Assembly: GCF_031834595.1 (NCBI RefSeq)
Contig: NZ_CP115541.1
Location: forward strand, 2,033,501 to 2,097,500
DNA length: 64,000 bases
DNA from: Stenotrophomonas oahuensis
GTDB lineage: Bacteria; Pseudomonadota; Gammaproteobacteria; Xanthomonadales; Xanthomonadaceae
Reading direction: 5' to 3'
Shown here: piece after piece, positions 54,363 to 63,333 of the stretch
Numbering within the stretch: position 1 is the stretch's first letter
Layout of the letters: each line of letters starts with the position of its first letter
Position numbers and translations under genes: made by a program
Notes under the pieces: model-generated
Told to the model about the DNA's origin: nothing
Database searches by the model: none
What the model saw: only the letters and a program-made list of their open reading frames with translations

Positions 54363-56084
54363 TCACTGCAGGGTCAGCGACAGGTGGTCGGCCACCGGGC
54401 CCAGCACCAGTGCCGGCATGAACTGCAACACAGTCAGAATGACGATCACCGCGATCAGGGTGATGCCGAAGGTAGGCGTTTCCAGCTGCAGCGTGCCGGC
54501 GGTTTCCGGCGCGCGACGCTTGGCCGCCAGCTGCGCGCAGATGATCAGCGGCACAATCAGCAGCGGGTAGCGGCCCAGAATCAGCACCAGCGTGCAGGTC
54601 AGGTTCCACCATGGCGTGGCGTCACCCAGTCCTTCAAAGCCCGAACCGTTGTTGGCATACGCCGACGTGTATTCGTAGAAGACCTGGCTGATCGCGTGGA
54701 AGCCCGGGTTGGAATTACCGGTCAGCGAAGGCACCGCCAAGGTGATACCGGTCAGCACCAGCAGGGTGATCGGCTGCAGCAGGATCAGCAGGGCCAGCAG
54801 GCGCACCTGCGGGGTTTCCAGCTTGCGGCCGAACAGCTCCGGAGTACGGCCGGTCATCAGGCCGGCCAGGAACACGCCCAGCAGCATGTAGACGATGAAC
54901 TGCAGCAGGCCGCAGCCAATACCGCCCCAGATCGCGCCGACCAGCATGTTGACCATCGGCACGGCACCGGCCAGCGGACTCAGCGAGTCATGCATGCCGT
55001 TGACCGAACCATTGGTCACCTGGGTGGTCACGGCCGCCCACAGCGCGGTGCCATCGGAACCGAAGCGCACTTCCTTGCCTTCCATCAGCAGCGGGCTGCT
55101 GGCGGTCGAGGAGTAGCCCTCCAGCCACACCGTGGCCGCGACCGAGACGCTGGACATCGCCAGCATGCAGCCGAACACCAGGCCGGCCAGGCGCTTGCGC
55201 CCGGTGAACGCACCCAGCATGAACACCACCGCGATCGGAATCAGCAGGATGCTCACGATCTCGATGGCATTGGCCAGCGGAGTCGGGTTTTCCAGCGGCA
55301 CGCTGCTGTTGGGGCCATACCAGCCGCCACCATTGGCGCCCAGCTGCTTGGCCGCCACCATCGCGGCAACCGGACCCAGCGGCAGCTTCTGGCCTTCCAT
55401 GCCGGCCGATGCGTCGATCGGCGTGGCGGTCGGGCCACCGGCCAGCGTGGACGGAACGCCCTGGCTGGTCAGCAGCACCGCCCACAGCAGGCACAGCGGC
55501 AGCAGGAAGCGCACGCACGAACGCACCACGTCGGCGTAGTAGTTGCCGACGTTGACCAGGCGGTCACCGTTGGCAACCGGCTCGGCCTGGGCAGTTGCCG
55601 CCGTGGCGTCGGTCTTGACGAACAACGCACGCAGCGTGGCCACCAGCAGGGCCAGGCCCATCATCGGGGTGACCACCTGCAGGCCGGTGATCGCGGTCAT
55701 CTGCGCGAAGTACGACAGCTGCGCCTGGCCGGAGTAGTGCTGCTGGTTGGTGTTGGTCAGGAACGACACCATTGTGTGCAGCGCGGTATCCCAGCGCATG
55801 TTGGGAATCTGGTCCGGGTTGAACGGCAGCCAGGCCTGGGTCATGAACACGATCTGCACCAGCACCGCGATCACCACGTTGCTGAGCAGGAACGCGCCCA
55901 CATAGCCGCGCCAGCTCATGCCGCGCGCCGGGTTCACGCCCAGCAGCCAGTAGAGGGGTTTCTCAACCAGCCCGAACAGCGCATCGCCGGCCATCGGCCC
56001 GCCGCGCATCACCCGGGCCAGGTACAGCCCAAGCGGAAAGGCCAGCACGATGCTGGCCAGAATGATCAGAAGAATCTCGGTCAT
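54363..56084 (-). CDS. kdpA: KdpA K+-translocating subunit
   Basis: A 573-residue membrane protein that selects and conducts K+. Four pore loops are expected; the selectivity-type stretch is seen in [21 protein letters not shown] and [44 protein letters not shown] and [17 protein letters not shown]. Ten or so helices. Starts 12 bases after the kdpF stop on the same strand. Intact. Confidence 0.94.
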   Translation of the reverse strand: MTEILLIILASIVLAFPLGLYLARVMRGGPMAGDALFGLVEKPLYWLLGVNPARGMSWRGYVGAFLLSNVVIAVLVQIVFMTQAWLPFNPDQIPNMRWDTALHTMVSFLTNTNQQHYSGQAQLSYFAQMTAITGLQVVTPMMGLALLVATLRALFVKTDATAATAQAEPVANGDRLVNVGNYYADVVRSCVRFLLPLCLLWAVLLTSQGVPSTLAGGPTATPIDASAGMEGQKLPLGPVAAMVAAKQLGANGGGWYGPNSSVPLENPTPLANAIEIVSILLIPIAVVFMLGAFTGRKRLAGLVFGCMLAMSSVSVAATVWLEGYSSTASSPLLMEGKEVRFGSDGTALWAAVTTQVTNGSVNGMHDSLSPLAGAVPMVNMLVGAIWGGIGCGLLQFIVYMLLGVFLAGLMTGRTPELFGRKLETPQVRLLALLILLQPITLLVLTGITLAVPSLTGNSNPGFHAISQVFYEYTSAYANNGSGFEGLGDATPWWNLTCTLVLILGRYPLLIVPLIICAQLAAKRRAPETAGTLQLETPTFGITLIAVIVILTVLQFMPALVLGPVADHLSLTLQ

Positions 56085-56096
56085 GGTCGGCTCCGA

Positions 56097-56240
56097 TCAG
56101 AACTTTTCGGGCGCAAGCACGACGTACAGCAGGTAAGCGGCGGCAACCAGCACCAGCACGCCACAGATCAGGGCAAGCCAGGCGGGCAGGGTAGGCGGCG
56201 TTGCAGCAGCGGCGGCAACAACAGGCAGAATCAGGCTCAT
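56097..56240 (-). CDS. kdpF: KdpF small subunit
   Basis: A 47-residue peptide, too short for routine calls, just upstream of kdpA. One transmembrane helix (WLALICGVLVLVAAAYLLYVVLAPEKF): the YLLYVVLAPEKF ending is the clear KdpF signature. The usual length is about 29 residues; the extra 18 N-terminal residues (MSLILPVVAAAAATPPTL) may be an upstream start error. KdpF stabilises the complex. Confidence 0.85.
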   Translation of the reverse strand: MSLILPVVAAAAATPPTLPAWLALICGVLVLVAAAYLLYVVLAPEKF

Positions 56241-56352
56241 GGGACGTCCAGGTGGAACCACTCCACGTCAGATCGCCATCGTCCGCCTCAGCCGCGTAAA
56301 CACGCCACGCCCGCCTCAGCGGGCGAGCGTAAAAAAGCCATAAAAATCGCGA

Positions 56353-57045
56353 TCAACCCCTCGGGTCGTTCGCTACCGCGGTCCCCTTCAACACACGGTA
56401 CCGCTGCAACGTTTCCTCGATTTCCGTATCCAACGCCTCGCGCTGGGCGATGAACGAGGCCTGCAGGCGCTGCTGCGCCACCAGTTCGGTATGGCGCAGG
56501 CGGATATCCTGGGTCTGCTTGTCCGTCACCGGCTGCCCGGCCAGCTCGCGGTCGCCGGCACCGGAGAGCAGGGTCACCAGTGCATCGCGCAGGCTGGCCA
56601 CGTTGTAGCTGGCGGTCTGCACGTTGTTGTCCAGAATGCTGGTGCGCTCGGTGAACACCCGGCGCAGGTCATTCTCGTCCTCGTAGGTGGACAGCATGGC
56701 CTGTTCGGTACGCTTGCGGGTTTCCTCGGCGGCCTGGTCCAGCTGGCGCTGCGCAGCGGCCACCGCTTCGGTGGCACGCTCCTCTTCGGTCAGGGTGCGC
56801 TCCACGCTGCCCCGGCGCAGGCCGCTCTTCACCCCGAATTCCTCACGCGCGCTGTTCACCGCGTCCTGCGGCAGGGCATCGCTGCAGATCCGCTCATTGC
56901 CCTTGTTCCAGCAGTACAGCTTTTTCGGCTTGGCCTGCACCCGCTGGTACTTGGGTGCCTGCTGTTGCTGTGCCTGCAGCGCCGGTGCGGCCAGCAGCAG
57001 GGCCAGCGCGGTGACGGTCAACGATAACGTGGTGAACCTGGACAT
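56353..57045 (-). CDS. Secreted coiled-coil protein, unknown
   Basis: A 230-residue exported protein. The signal peptide is SRFTTLSLTVTALALLLAAPALQAQ. Residues about 40-65 (KLYCWNKGNERICSDALP) resemble the small DUF4124-type N-terminal motif, with a Cys pair, and the remainder is one long Glu/Arg/Ala helix (about 75-225, EEERATEAVAAAQRQLDQAAEETRKR) that predicts as a coiled coil. It ends near VLKGTAVAND. Location is the periplasm. It lies 22 bases after pyrE (same strand), so it could share its transcript. No function assigned. Confidence 0.75.
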   Translation of the reverse strand: MSRFTTLSLTVTALALLLAAPALQAQQQQAPKYQRVQAKPKKLYCWNKGNERICSDALPQDAVNSAREEFGVKSGLRRGSVERTLTEEERATEAVAAAQRQLDQAAEETRKRTEQAMLSTYEDENDLRRVFTERTSILDNNVQTASYNVASLRDALVTLLSGAGDRELAGQPVTDKQTQDIRLRHTELVAQQRLQASFIAQREALDTEIEETLQRYRVLKGTAVANDPRG

Positions 57046-57067
57046 GGTGAGCAGCCCCCTGCTGCAA

Positions 57068-57727
57068 TCAACGCGTAGGACGGCTGCCGTAACGGGACCT
57101 GTAGTCCTCCAGCGGCTGCCGGTACCCGACAAGTTCCGGATTTCCGGAGGCAAAATCAAGCAGGTCGGCCAGCGTGGCGACTGCCACCACCGGAATGCCG
57201 GCTTCTTCGGCCACCGACTGGGCTGCCGAGCGGCGGTCGGTTTCCGACGCGATCTCCTGACGGTCCAGCGCCACCACGATGCCGGCCGGCGTGCCGCCCG
57301 CGCCCTTGATGATGGTCAGGGCCTCGCGGATCGCGGTACCGGCGGTGATCACGTCGTCCACGATCAGCACGCGCTTGCCGTTCATGTCCGCGCCGATCAG
57401 GTTGCCGCCTTCGCCGTGGTCCTTGGCTTCCTTGCGGTTGAACGACAACGGCAGGTCGCGGCCGCGTTGGGCGAATTCACAGGCGGTGGCGGTGGCCAGC
57501 GGAATGCCCTTGTAGGCCGGGCCGAACACCACGTCGAACTTCAGCCCGGTGGCTTCCACGGCGTCGGCATAGCAGGCCGCCAGCTGGGCCATGCGGGCAC
57601 CGGAGTCGAAACGCCCGGCGTTGAAGAAATAGGGGCTCAGCCGGCCCGACTTCAGGGTGAACTGGCCAAAACGCAGCGCGTCGGCGGTCAGCGCCAGCTG
57701 CAGGAAACGGTAACGATGGTCGCTCAT
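57068..57727 (-). CDS. pyrE: Orotate phosphoribosyltransferase
   Basis: A 219-residue type-I PRTase of pyrimidine synthesis (orotate + PRPP to OMP). PRPP loop VLIVDDVITAGTAIRE and the N-terminal FGQFTLKSGRLSPYFFNAG motif are present; AYKGIPLATAT fits. It is usual length. The start at 57727 lies divergent from xthA, with 164 bases between. Confidence 0.95.
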   Translation of the reverse strand: MSDHRYRFLQLALTADALRFGQFTLKSGRLSPYFFNAGRFDSGARMAQLAACYADAVEATGLKFDVVFGPAYKGIPLATATACEFAQRGRDLPLSFNRKEAKDHGEGGNLIGADMNGKRVLIVDDVITAGTAIREALTIIKGAGGTPAGIVVALDRQEIASETDRRSAAQSVAEEAGIPVVAVATLADLLDFASGNPELVGYRQPLEDYRSRYGSRPTR

Positions 57728-57891
57728 CTAATGACTATTCAATTCTCTTTGGAGCGCAGATGCTAATGCATTGGCCCCAATTCAGGCTCGCGGCCGGCCG
57801 TCGCAGGCCCCAGCAGCGGCCGGATCCGGCCAGCCGCCGGCGTGGGCAACCCGGTATGCTTTGTCGGTTCCCGCACCAACCCTGGAATCGC

Positions 57892-58692
57892 ATGCGCATC
57901 ATCAGTTTCAACGCCAATGGCATCCGCTCCGCCGCCAGCAAGGGGTTCCTTGACTGGTTCCGCGCCCAGAATGCCGACGTGCTGTGCATCCAGGAAACCA
58001 AGGCCCAGGAAGACCAGCTGGCCGACCCCATGTTCCGCCCGGACGGTCACCACTGCTTCTACCGCGACGCCATCACCAAGAAGGGCTACAGCGGCGTGGC
58101 CATCTACAGCAAAAAGGAGCCCGACCAGGTCATCACCTCGCTGGGCTGGGCTCCGTTCGACGACGAAGGCCGCTACATCGAGGCCCGTTACGGCAGCCTC
58201 AGCGTGGTCTCGTTCTACATTCCCTCCGGCAGCTCCGGCGACCTGCGCCAGGGCTTCAAGTACGAGGTGATGGAATGGCTGCGGCCGATCCTGGCGCAGT
58301 GGCTGGCCAGCGGCCGCGACTACGTGCTGTGCGGCGACTGGAACATCGTGCGTTCGGCGCTGGACATCAAGAACTGGAAGTCCAACCAGAAGAACTCCGG
58401 CTGCCTGCCGCCCGAGCGCGACTGGCTCAACGGCCAGTGCGTGGACACCGACCAGGCCATGGACATCGCCGCCGGCCAAGGCTGGACCGACGCCTACCGC
58501 CTGCTGCACCCGCAGGGCGAGGACTACACCTGGTGGAGCAACCGCGGCGCAGCCCGGGCCAACAATGTCGGTTGGCGCATCGACTACCAGTTCGTCAGCC
58601 CCGGTCTGCGTGAGCGCCTGCGCAGCTGCTCGATTTACCGCGACGAGCGCTTCTCCGACCATGCCCCGTTCACGGTGGACTACACCCCATGA
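57892..58692 (+). CDS. xthA: Exodeoxyribonuclease III
   Basis: A 266-residue AP endonuclease/3'-exonuclease for base excision repair. Metal Glu in CIQETKAQEDQL (about 35), Asp/Asn in VLCGDWNIV, and the catalytic His in the FSDHAPFTVDY end are in place; IDYQFVSPGL fits. Stop overlaps the ampG start (ATGA at 58689). The upstream ATG choice removes a non-homologous leader. Confidence 0.94.
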   Translation: MRIISFNANGIRSAASKGFLDWFRAQNADVLCIQETKAQEDQLADPMFRPDGHHCFYRDAITKKGYSGVAIYSKKEPDQVITSLGWAPFDDEGRYIEARYGSLSVVSFYIPSGSSGDLRQGFKYEVMEWLRPILAQWLASGRDYVLCGDWNIVRSALDIKNWKSNQKNSGCLPPERDWLNGQCVDTDQAMDIAAGQGWTDAYRLLHPQGEDYTWWSNRGAARANNVGWRIDYQFVSPGLRERLRSCSIYRDERFSDHAPFTVDYTP

Positions 58693-60062
58693 GTGAAGCG
58701 GTGGCTGCCAAGCGCCAACGCCCGTGGCAGCGGGTGCTGGCCAACCTGACCGATCACAAGGTCATGGCCATGCTGCTGCTGGGCTTCAGCTCCGGCCTGC
58801 CGATCTACCTGGTCGGCAACACGCTTGGGTTCTGGATGCGCAAGGAAGGCATCGATCTCAGCACCATCGGCTTCCTGTCCTGGGTCGGCCTGGCCTATAC
58901 CCTGAAGTTCCTGTGGGCTCCGATTGTCGACCGCACCGACGTGCCCGGATTCGCCCGCCTCGGCCGTCGCCGTGGCTGGATGCTGCTGTCGCAGATCGTG
59001 GTTGCCGCCGGCCTGGTCGGCATGGCGCTGGTGCAGCCCAAGGGCGGCCACATCCAGTTCCTCGGCATCGCCTGGGAGCACATCGTCGTGTTCGGGGTGA
59101 TGGCGGTCATCGTCGCCTTCGCCTCGGCCACCCAGGACATCGTCATCGATGCGTGGCGTATCGAAAGCGCCAAGGACAGCGAACAGCTCGGCCTGCTGAC
59201 GTCCTCTTCCGCGCTGGGCTACCGCAGTGCCCTGCTGGTCACCGACGCGCTGATCTTGCTGGTCGCCTCGCGCGTGGGCTGGCAGATCTCCTACGAACTC
59301 ATGGCCGTGCTGATGATGGTCGGCGTGGCGGCCGTGCTGGTCGCCGACGAGCCCGCGCGGCAGACCGCGGCAGGGCAGGGCCAGAGCGCCGCGCTGTGGA
59401 CCCCGCGCGGCTTGTTCGACGCGGTCGTTGGCCCGTTCGTGGCCTTCATCAAGGAGCATCGTAGCGGGGCCATCCTGATCCTGGTCGCCATCAGCGCCTA
59501 CCGCATGGCCGACTTCATCATGGGCCCGATGGCCAATCCCTTCTACGTGGACCTGGGGCTGGACGAAGACGTGGTCGGCGCGGTGCGCGGCTCGGTCGGG
59601 CTGGTCGCCACCTTCGTTGGCATCGCCCTGGCCGGTCTGATCGCGGTGCGTTGGGGCGTGCTGGTCACCCTGGTGGTCGGTGCGGTGCTCGGGCCGTGTT
59701 CCAATCTGGCGTTCGCCTGGCTGGCCTATGTCGGCCCGGACACCACTCATTTTGCCGTGGCCATGGCGATCGACAACGTCGCCAGCGGGTTCGCCGGCAC
59801 GGCGTTGATCGCCTACATGTCCAGCCTGACCAGCATCGGCTACACCGCCACCCAGTACGCGCTGCTCAGCTCGTTCTATGCCATGCCCGGCAAAGCCTTG
59901 AAGGGCTTGTCCGGCTGGGCCGTGCAGAGCCTGGCGCAGGGTCGCACCCTGCTGGAGGGCTATGCGCTGTTCTTCATCGGCACCGCGCTGATCGCCATTC
60001 CGGTGGTGCTGCTGTGCCTGGGCCTGATCTGGCAGCAACGGCGGCAGACAGCGAAGGCCTGA
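58689..60062 (+). CDS. ampG: AmpG-type muropeptide permease
   Basis: A 457-residue inner-membrane carrier of the AmpG family, 12-14 helices. Family features: GFSSGLPIYLVGNTLGFWMRKEGIDLSTIGFLSWVGLAYTLKFLWAPIVD at the start, RRRGWMLLSQIVVAAGLVGMAL, and SATQDIVIDAWRIE. It imports anhydro-muropeptides for cell-wall recycling, which also steer beta-lactamase induction in related species. Coupled to xthA by overlap; anmK and an M23 endopeptidase lie close by on the other strand. Confidence 0.92.
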   Translation: MSEAVAAKRQRPWQRVLANLTDHKVMAMLLLGFSSGLPIYLVGNTLGFWMRKEGIDLSTIGFLSWVGLAYTLKFLWAPIVDRTDVPGFARLGRRRGWMLLSQIVVAAGLVGMALVQPKGGHIQFLGIAWEHIVVFGVMAVIVAFASATQDIVIDAWRIESAKDSEQLGLLTSSSALGYRSALLVTDALILLVASRVGWQISYELMAVLMMVGVAAVLVADEPARQTAAGQGQSAALWTPRGLFDAVVGPFVAFIKEHRSGAILILVAISAYRMADFIMGPMANPFYVDLGLDEDVVGAVRGSVGLVATFVGIALAGLIAVRWGVLVTLVVGAVLGPCSNLAFAWLAYVGPDTTHFAVAMAIDNVASGFAGTALIAYMSSLTSIGYTATQYALLSSFYAMPGKALKGLSGWAVQSLAQGRTLLEGYALFFIGTALIAIPVVLLCLGLIWQQRRQTAKA

Positions 60063-60081
60063 ATACTGGGGAATGCTCTGC

Positions 60082-60148
60082 GTAGAGACACGCCATGCGT
60101 GTCTTCGCGGTGCCGGATTCACGCGAGACACGCATGGCGTGTCACTAC
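60082..60148. repeat. Facing pair of GTAG-type hairpins
   Basis: 60082-60103 (plus, GTAG + stem GACACGC / GCGTGTC) and 60127-60148 (minus, same stem, ends CTAC). GTAG heads point outward here, the reverse of the pairs at 2.8 and 13 kb. Confidence 0.72.
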
Positions 60149-60154
60149 GGGTTG

Positions 60155-60382
60155 CTAGAACGACTTCGCATCCGGCAGCGCCTGCAGCGCCGCGATCGCA
60201 TCGGCCAGGGCATCCACTTCCGGGTTCTGGAACCCATGGCGCACCTCGAGCTCGCTGGAGAACAACCCCTGCTCCAGCAGCACCACGCAGGTGTACTCGC
60301 GCGTCCAGCCGCGCGCCACGGCGACGCGACGGATGCGTTCGTCGAGCAGCGGATCAAGATCGCGCAGCACCAGATCGGCCAT
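60155..60382 (-). CDS. FitA-like ribbon-helix-helix small protein
   Basis: A 75-residue basic protein whose first 45 residues (LVLRDLDPLLDERIRRVAVARGWTREYTCVVLLEQGL) look like the ribbon-helix-helix DNA-binding fold of FitA/plasmid-stability antitoxins. It may be an autoregulator or an antitoxin, but no PIN-domain toxin or other partner sits next to it. Stop is separated from ampG's stop by a pair of GTAG hairpins. The start is the ATG at 60382, which fits RHH family lengths; an upstream GTG in frame only adds a Pro/Arg leader. Confidence 0.65.
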   Translation of the reverse strand: MADLVLRDLDPLLDERIRRVAVARGWTREYTCVVLLEQGLFSSELEVRHGFQNPEVDALADAIAALQALPDAKSF

Positions 60383-60493
60383 GTGTTCTCCCCTTGCGTA
60401 CAGCACCGCCCCCACGGCACAACAGGGTCGATCATGCGCCTGCCTTGGGGCGCGGGCAATACGCCCGCGGAACGCCAGACCTGCTGCGTTCAC

Positions 60494-61618
60494 CTAGGCC
60501 GGATGGATCGCGCCCAGAATCCGCGGCCCCTCGGCCCCGGTCACGCTCGGCAGGTTGCCCGCCAACCCGTCCAGGGTGCGCTGTGCCAGCCAGGCAAAGC
60601 CCATTGCTTCCATGTAGTCCGGATCCAGCCCGTGCACCGCGCTGGACTCCACCACCACGCCCGGCAGCCGCGCGCTGAGCCGCTGCAGCAGCTGCGGATT
60701 ACGCACGCCACCGCCGCAGACCAGCACCCGGCGCGTGTCCGGCAGATGCGCCAGCAGGGCGCCGGCCACGGTGGCAGCAGTCAGTTCCAGCAGGGTCGCC
60801 TGCACGTCGGCAGCCGCCAGCGTCCTTCCTGCCAACGCGGCCTCCGCCCACGTCAGATGGAACTGCTCGCGCCCGGTGCTTTTCGGCGGGGGCAGGGCGA
60901 ACCACGGCTCCGCCAGCCACTGCGCCAGCAGCGCCTCATCGACCTGGCCGCTGGCCGCGAAGGCCCCGTCCGCATCGAACGGCACGCCCCGGTAGCGCTG
61001 GCACCACGCATCCATCAGCGCGTTGGCCGGGCCGGTGTCGAAGCCGCGCGGCGTGCCGCCACGCGGAATCAGGGTCAGGTTGGCAATGCCGCCCAGGTTG
61101 AGGATCGCGCGGTCCTCGTCGCTGTGGCCCAGCATGGCCAGATGGAACGCCGGCATCAGCGGCGCGCCCTGGCCACCGGCGGCCACGTCGCGGCGGCGGA
61201 AGTCGGCCACGGTCGTGATGCCGGTCCCCTCGGCGATCCGGTTGGCATCGCCCAGCTGCAGGGTGAAGGCTGGGGAGGCCAGCGGCCGGTGGCGGACTGT
61301 CTGCCCGTGCGAGCCGATCGCCCGCACCTGCACGCGCTCCACGCCGCTGGCCTCCAGCAGTGCATTGGCGGCGGCGGCAAAGGTCAGGCCAATCTGGGCG
61401 TCGATGCGGCCCAGGGTATCCAGCGAGTCCACGCTGCCGCCTTCGCCCAGCGCGATCAGCTCCGCGCGCAACCCCGGTTCCCACGGGTGCGTGTGCCCGT
61501 GCAAGAAGCGGCATCCGCCTTCAGCAGGGAACTGCACCAGCGCGGCATCGATGCCATCGGCGCTGGTGCCCGACATCAGGCCCAGGTAGAGGGGAAGGGC
61601 AGGGTCAATGGCAGTCAT
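60494..61618 (-). CDS. anmK: Anhydro-N-acetylmuramic acid kinase
   Basis: A 374-residue sugar kinase of the murein recycling pathway: it cleaves and phosphorylates anhydro-MurNAc to MurNAc-6-[15 protein letters not shown] is the ATP phosphate loop, GSHGQTVRH and NLGGIANLT lie in the substrate cleft and VCGGGVRNP is family-typical. It acts on sugars delivered by AmpG, encoded 430 bases away on the other strand. Confidence 0.93.
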   Translation of the reverse strand: MTAIDPALPLYLGLMSGTSADGIDAALVQFPAEGGCRFLHGHTHPWEPGLRAELIALGEGGSVDSLDTLGRIDAQIGLTFAAAANALLEASGVERVQVRAIGSHGQTVRHRPLASPAFTLQLGDANRIAEGTGITTVADFRRRDVAAGGQGAPLMPAFHLAMLGHSDEDRAILNLGGIANLTLIPRGGTPRGFDTGPANALMDAWCQRYRGVPFDADGAFAASGQVDEALLAQWLAEPWFALPPPKSTGREQFHLTWAEAALAGRTLAAADVQATLLELTAATVAGALLAHLPDTRRVLVCGGGVRNPQLLQRLSARLPGVVVESSAVHGLDPDYMEAMGFAWLAQRTLDGLAGNLPSVTGAEGPRILGAIHPA

Positions 61619-61671
61619 GAAAAAGGTGGGTCCCGAAAGAGAACCCGCCCATCATCGCAATCCGAAGCCCG

Positions 61672-61694
61672 TAGAGCCACGCCCTGCGTGGCTG
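61672..61694 (+). repeat. GTAG-type hairpin
   Basis: GTAG then AGCCACGC / GCGTGGCT, in the gap between anmK and the M23 gene. Confidence 0.72.
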
Positions 61695-61700
61695 CCAGGC

Positions 61701-63164
61701 TCAACCGCGCCCGTTCTTGGCCGGCTTGGCCGCACTAGCCGTAGCCTTCTCAGCCGATGCCGCCTGCGGAGCCGGGCTGGCCTCCGCATAGATCAGCTTT
61801 TCCATGCCCTGGATACGCGCCAGCGCCGGCGCAGTCTGCGCGCGGAAGGCCACCAGTTCAGCCCCCTTCAGCGGTTCCGGCGGCGGCATGGTCACAGACA
61901 GCGGATTGCGGTGCACGCCGTTGACGCGGAATTCGTAGTGCAGGTGCGGGCCGGTGGCCAGGCCGGTCGAGCCGACGTAGCCGATTACCGTGCCCTGGGC
62001 CACACGCTGGCCGGTCTTGATCTTGCCGAAGCGCGACATGTGACCGTACAGGGTGGTGTGTCCCTTGCCGTGGTCCAGGATCACCACGTTGCCGTAGCCG
62101 CGCTGCACGCCGGCAAACTGCACCCGGGCATCGCCGGCGGCCATGATCGGGGTGCCGGTGCGCGCGGCGTAGTCCACGCCCTTGTGCATGCGCATCTTGC
62201 CCAGCACCGGGTGGCGACGCGCGCCGAAGGTGGAACTCAGCCGCGCGAAGGGAATCGGCATGCGGATGAAGCTCTTCTTCAGCGGTCGGCCGCTGACGTC
62301 GAAGTACTCCGACTTGCCGTTGCGGTCGAAGCGGAAGCCGCTGTAGGTCTTGCCGTCCGAGGTGAACGTGGCCGCCAGGATCTTGCTGGTGTCCACCTTC
62401 TCGCCTTCGCGCCAGGTTTCATCCAGCACCACGCTGAAGCGGTCGCCCGGCTGGATGTCCTTGGAGAAGTCGATGTCGTACTTGAAGATCTCGTCGGTCA
62501 TCGTCGCAATGGCCGAAGGCGACAGCCCGGCCTTGCGCGCCGCCGCGTACAGCGAACTGGTGATCTCGCCGCTGGTCACCACCCGGCGGGTGGAGCTCTC
62601 GCGCTTGGTGACCTGCTCGCTGATCTTGCCGTCCTTGAGGGTCAGCTCCACGCGGTTGTCGCCGTCGCGGTTGTAGCGGATCGCACGCAGGTCGCCGGAG
62701 AGCGGTACATCGAAGGCAATCTCGGTGCCCGGGCGCAGCTTCACCAGCGAATCGCGCACGCCGGGGTGGTCCAGCACATCGTGCATCACCGTGGCCGGAA
62801 TGCCGGCTTCGTCGAACAGGTCGCTCAGGGTCTGGCCGCGCTGCACGCGCAGCACCTGCCAGCTGTCACCCGGGGTCTGGTTCTGGCGTTCGGCCGACAG
62901 CGGTGGCAGCGGCAGGGCCAGGGTGGAGTGGTCGGCTGAGTACGGGCCGTCGATGGTGTGCGAGAAGCCCGGCACAATAGTGGCCACCAGCGCGCCGATG
63001 GTGGCGAACAGGCTGGCGTGCATCCAGTGACGGCGGGTCCAGCGCTCGTTGAAGGCCGCCGGCAGGTGCTGCTTGAGCTTCCGATGGAGGGCAGTGTCGT
63101 GAAGAACGTGGAGACGTTCCTTGAAGCGCTGCTTGCGGGCGCGGCCTTGATCGGAGTTGAGCAT
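61701..63164 (-). CDS. M23-family murein endopeptidase (MepM/OapA type)
   Basis: A 487-residue bitopic protein: one N-terminal helix (LFATIGALVATIVPGF, about 52-68), a LysM/OapA-like region (WQVLRVQRGQTLSDLFDEAGIP), then the M23 domain from about 300 with the zinc motif HKGVDYA (His, Asp) and the HLHYEF end. It should cut peptidoglycan cross-links in the periplasm, enabling wall growth. Its strong promoter faces tyrS. With anmK and ampG it makes a wall-turnover neighbourhood. Typical of the MepM (YebA) group. Confidence 0.88.
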   Translation of the reverse strand: MLNSDQGRARKQRFKERLHVLHDTALHRKLKQHLPAAFNERWTRRHWMHASLFATIGALVATIVPGFSHTIDGPYSADHSTLALPLPPLSAERQNQTPGDSWQVLRVQRGQTLSDLFDEAGIPATVMHDVLDHPGVRDSLVKLRPGTEIAFDVPLSGDLRAIRYNRDGDNRVELTLKDGKISEQVTKRESSTRRVVTSGEITSSLYAAARKAGLSPSAIATMTDEIFKYDIDFSKDIQPGDRFSVVLDETWREGEKVDTSKILAATFTSDGKTYSGFRFDRNGKSEYFDVSGRPLKKSFIRMPIPFARLSSTFGARRHPVLGKMRMHKGVDYAARTGTPIMAAGDARVQFAGVQRGYGNVVILDHGKGHTTLYGHMSRFGKIKTGQRVAQGTVIGYVGSTGLATGPHLHYEFRVNGVHRNPLSVTMPPPEPLKGAELVAFRAQTAPALARIQGMEKLIYAEASPAPQAASAEKATASAAKPAKNGRG

Positions 63165-63213
63165 CGTCGAGCGGTTCCTGGCTGACCCGGCAACTCGGGC
63201 CTAAACGCCGGTT

Positions 63214-63242
63214 ACCATAGACAGGTATAAATATCGCGTCAA
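63214..63242 (-). promoter_or_regulatory. Sigma-70 promoter of the M23 gene
   Basis: On the minus strand TTGACG (63242-63237), 17 bases, TATGGT (63219-63214). The spacer is ideal, and the transcript would start about 45 bases before the M23 ATG. Confidence 0.65.
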
Positions 63243-63333
63243 ACCCTTGTGCCTATTGGCTTTTGTGAAGCACTTGCGGTTAACTTGTACTTAACGTCAT
63301 TCATATAAATACGGCACCGCCGGGAGTTGCAAC

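Noticed and set aside
49699..54570. A 1623-codon plus-strand open frame opposite kdpD, kdpC and kdpB
   Set aside because: It is antisense to clear kdp genes with intact motifs; long shadow frames are usual in GC-rich DNA.
56241..56352. Terminator hairpin CGCCCGC / GCGGGCG near 56310
   Set aside because: The T-run lies on the wrong side of the hairpin for either neighbouring gene.
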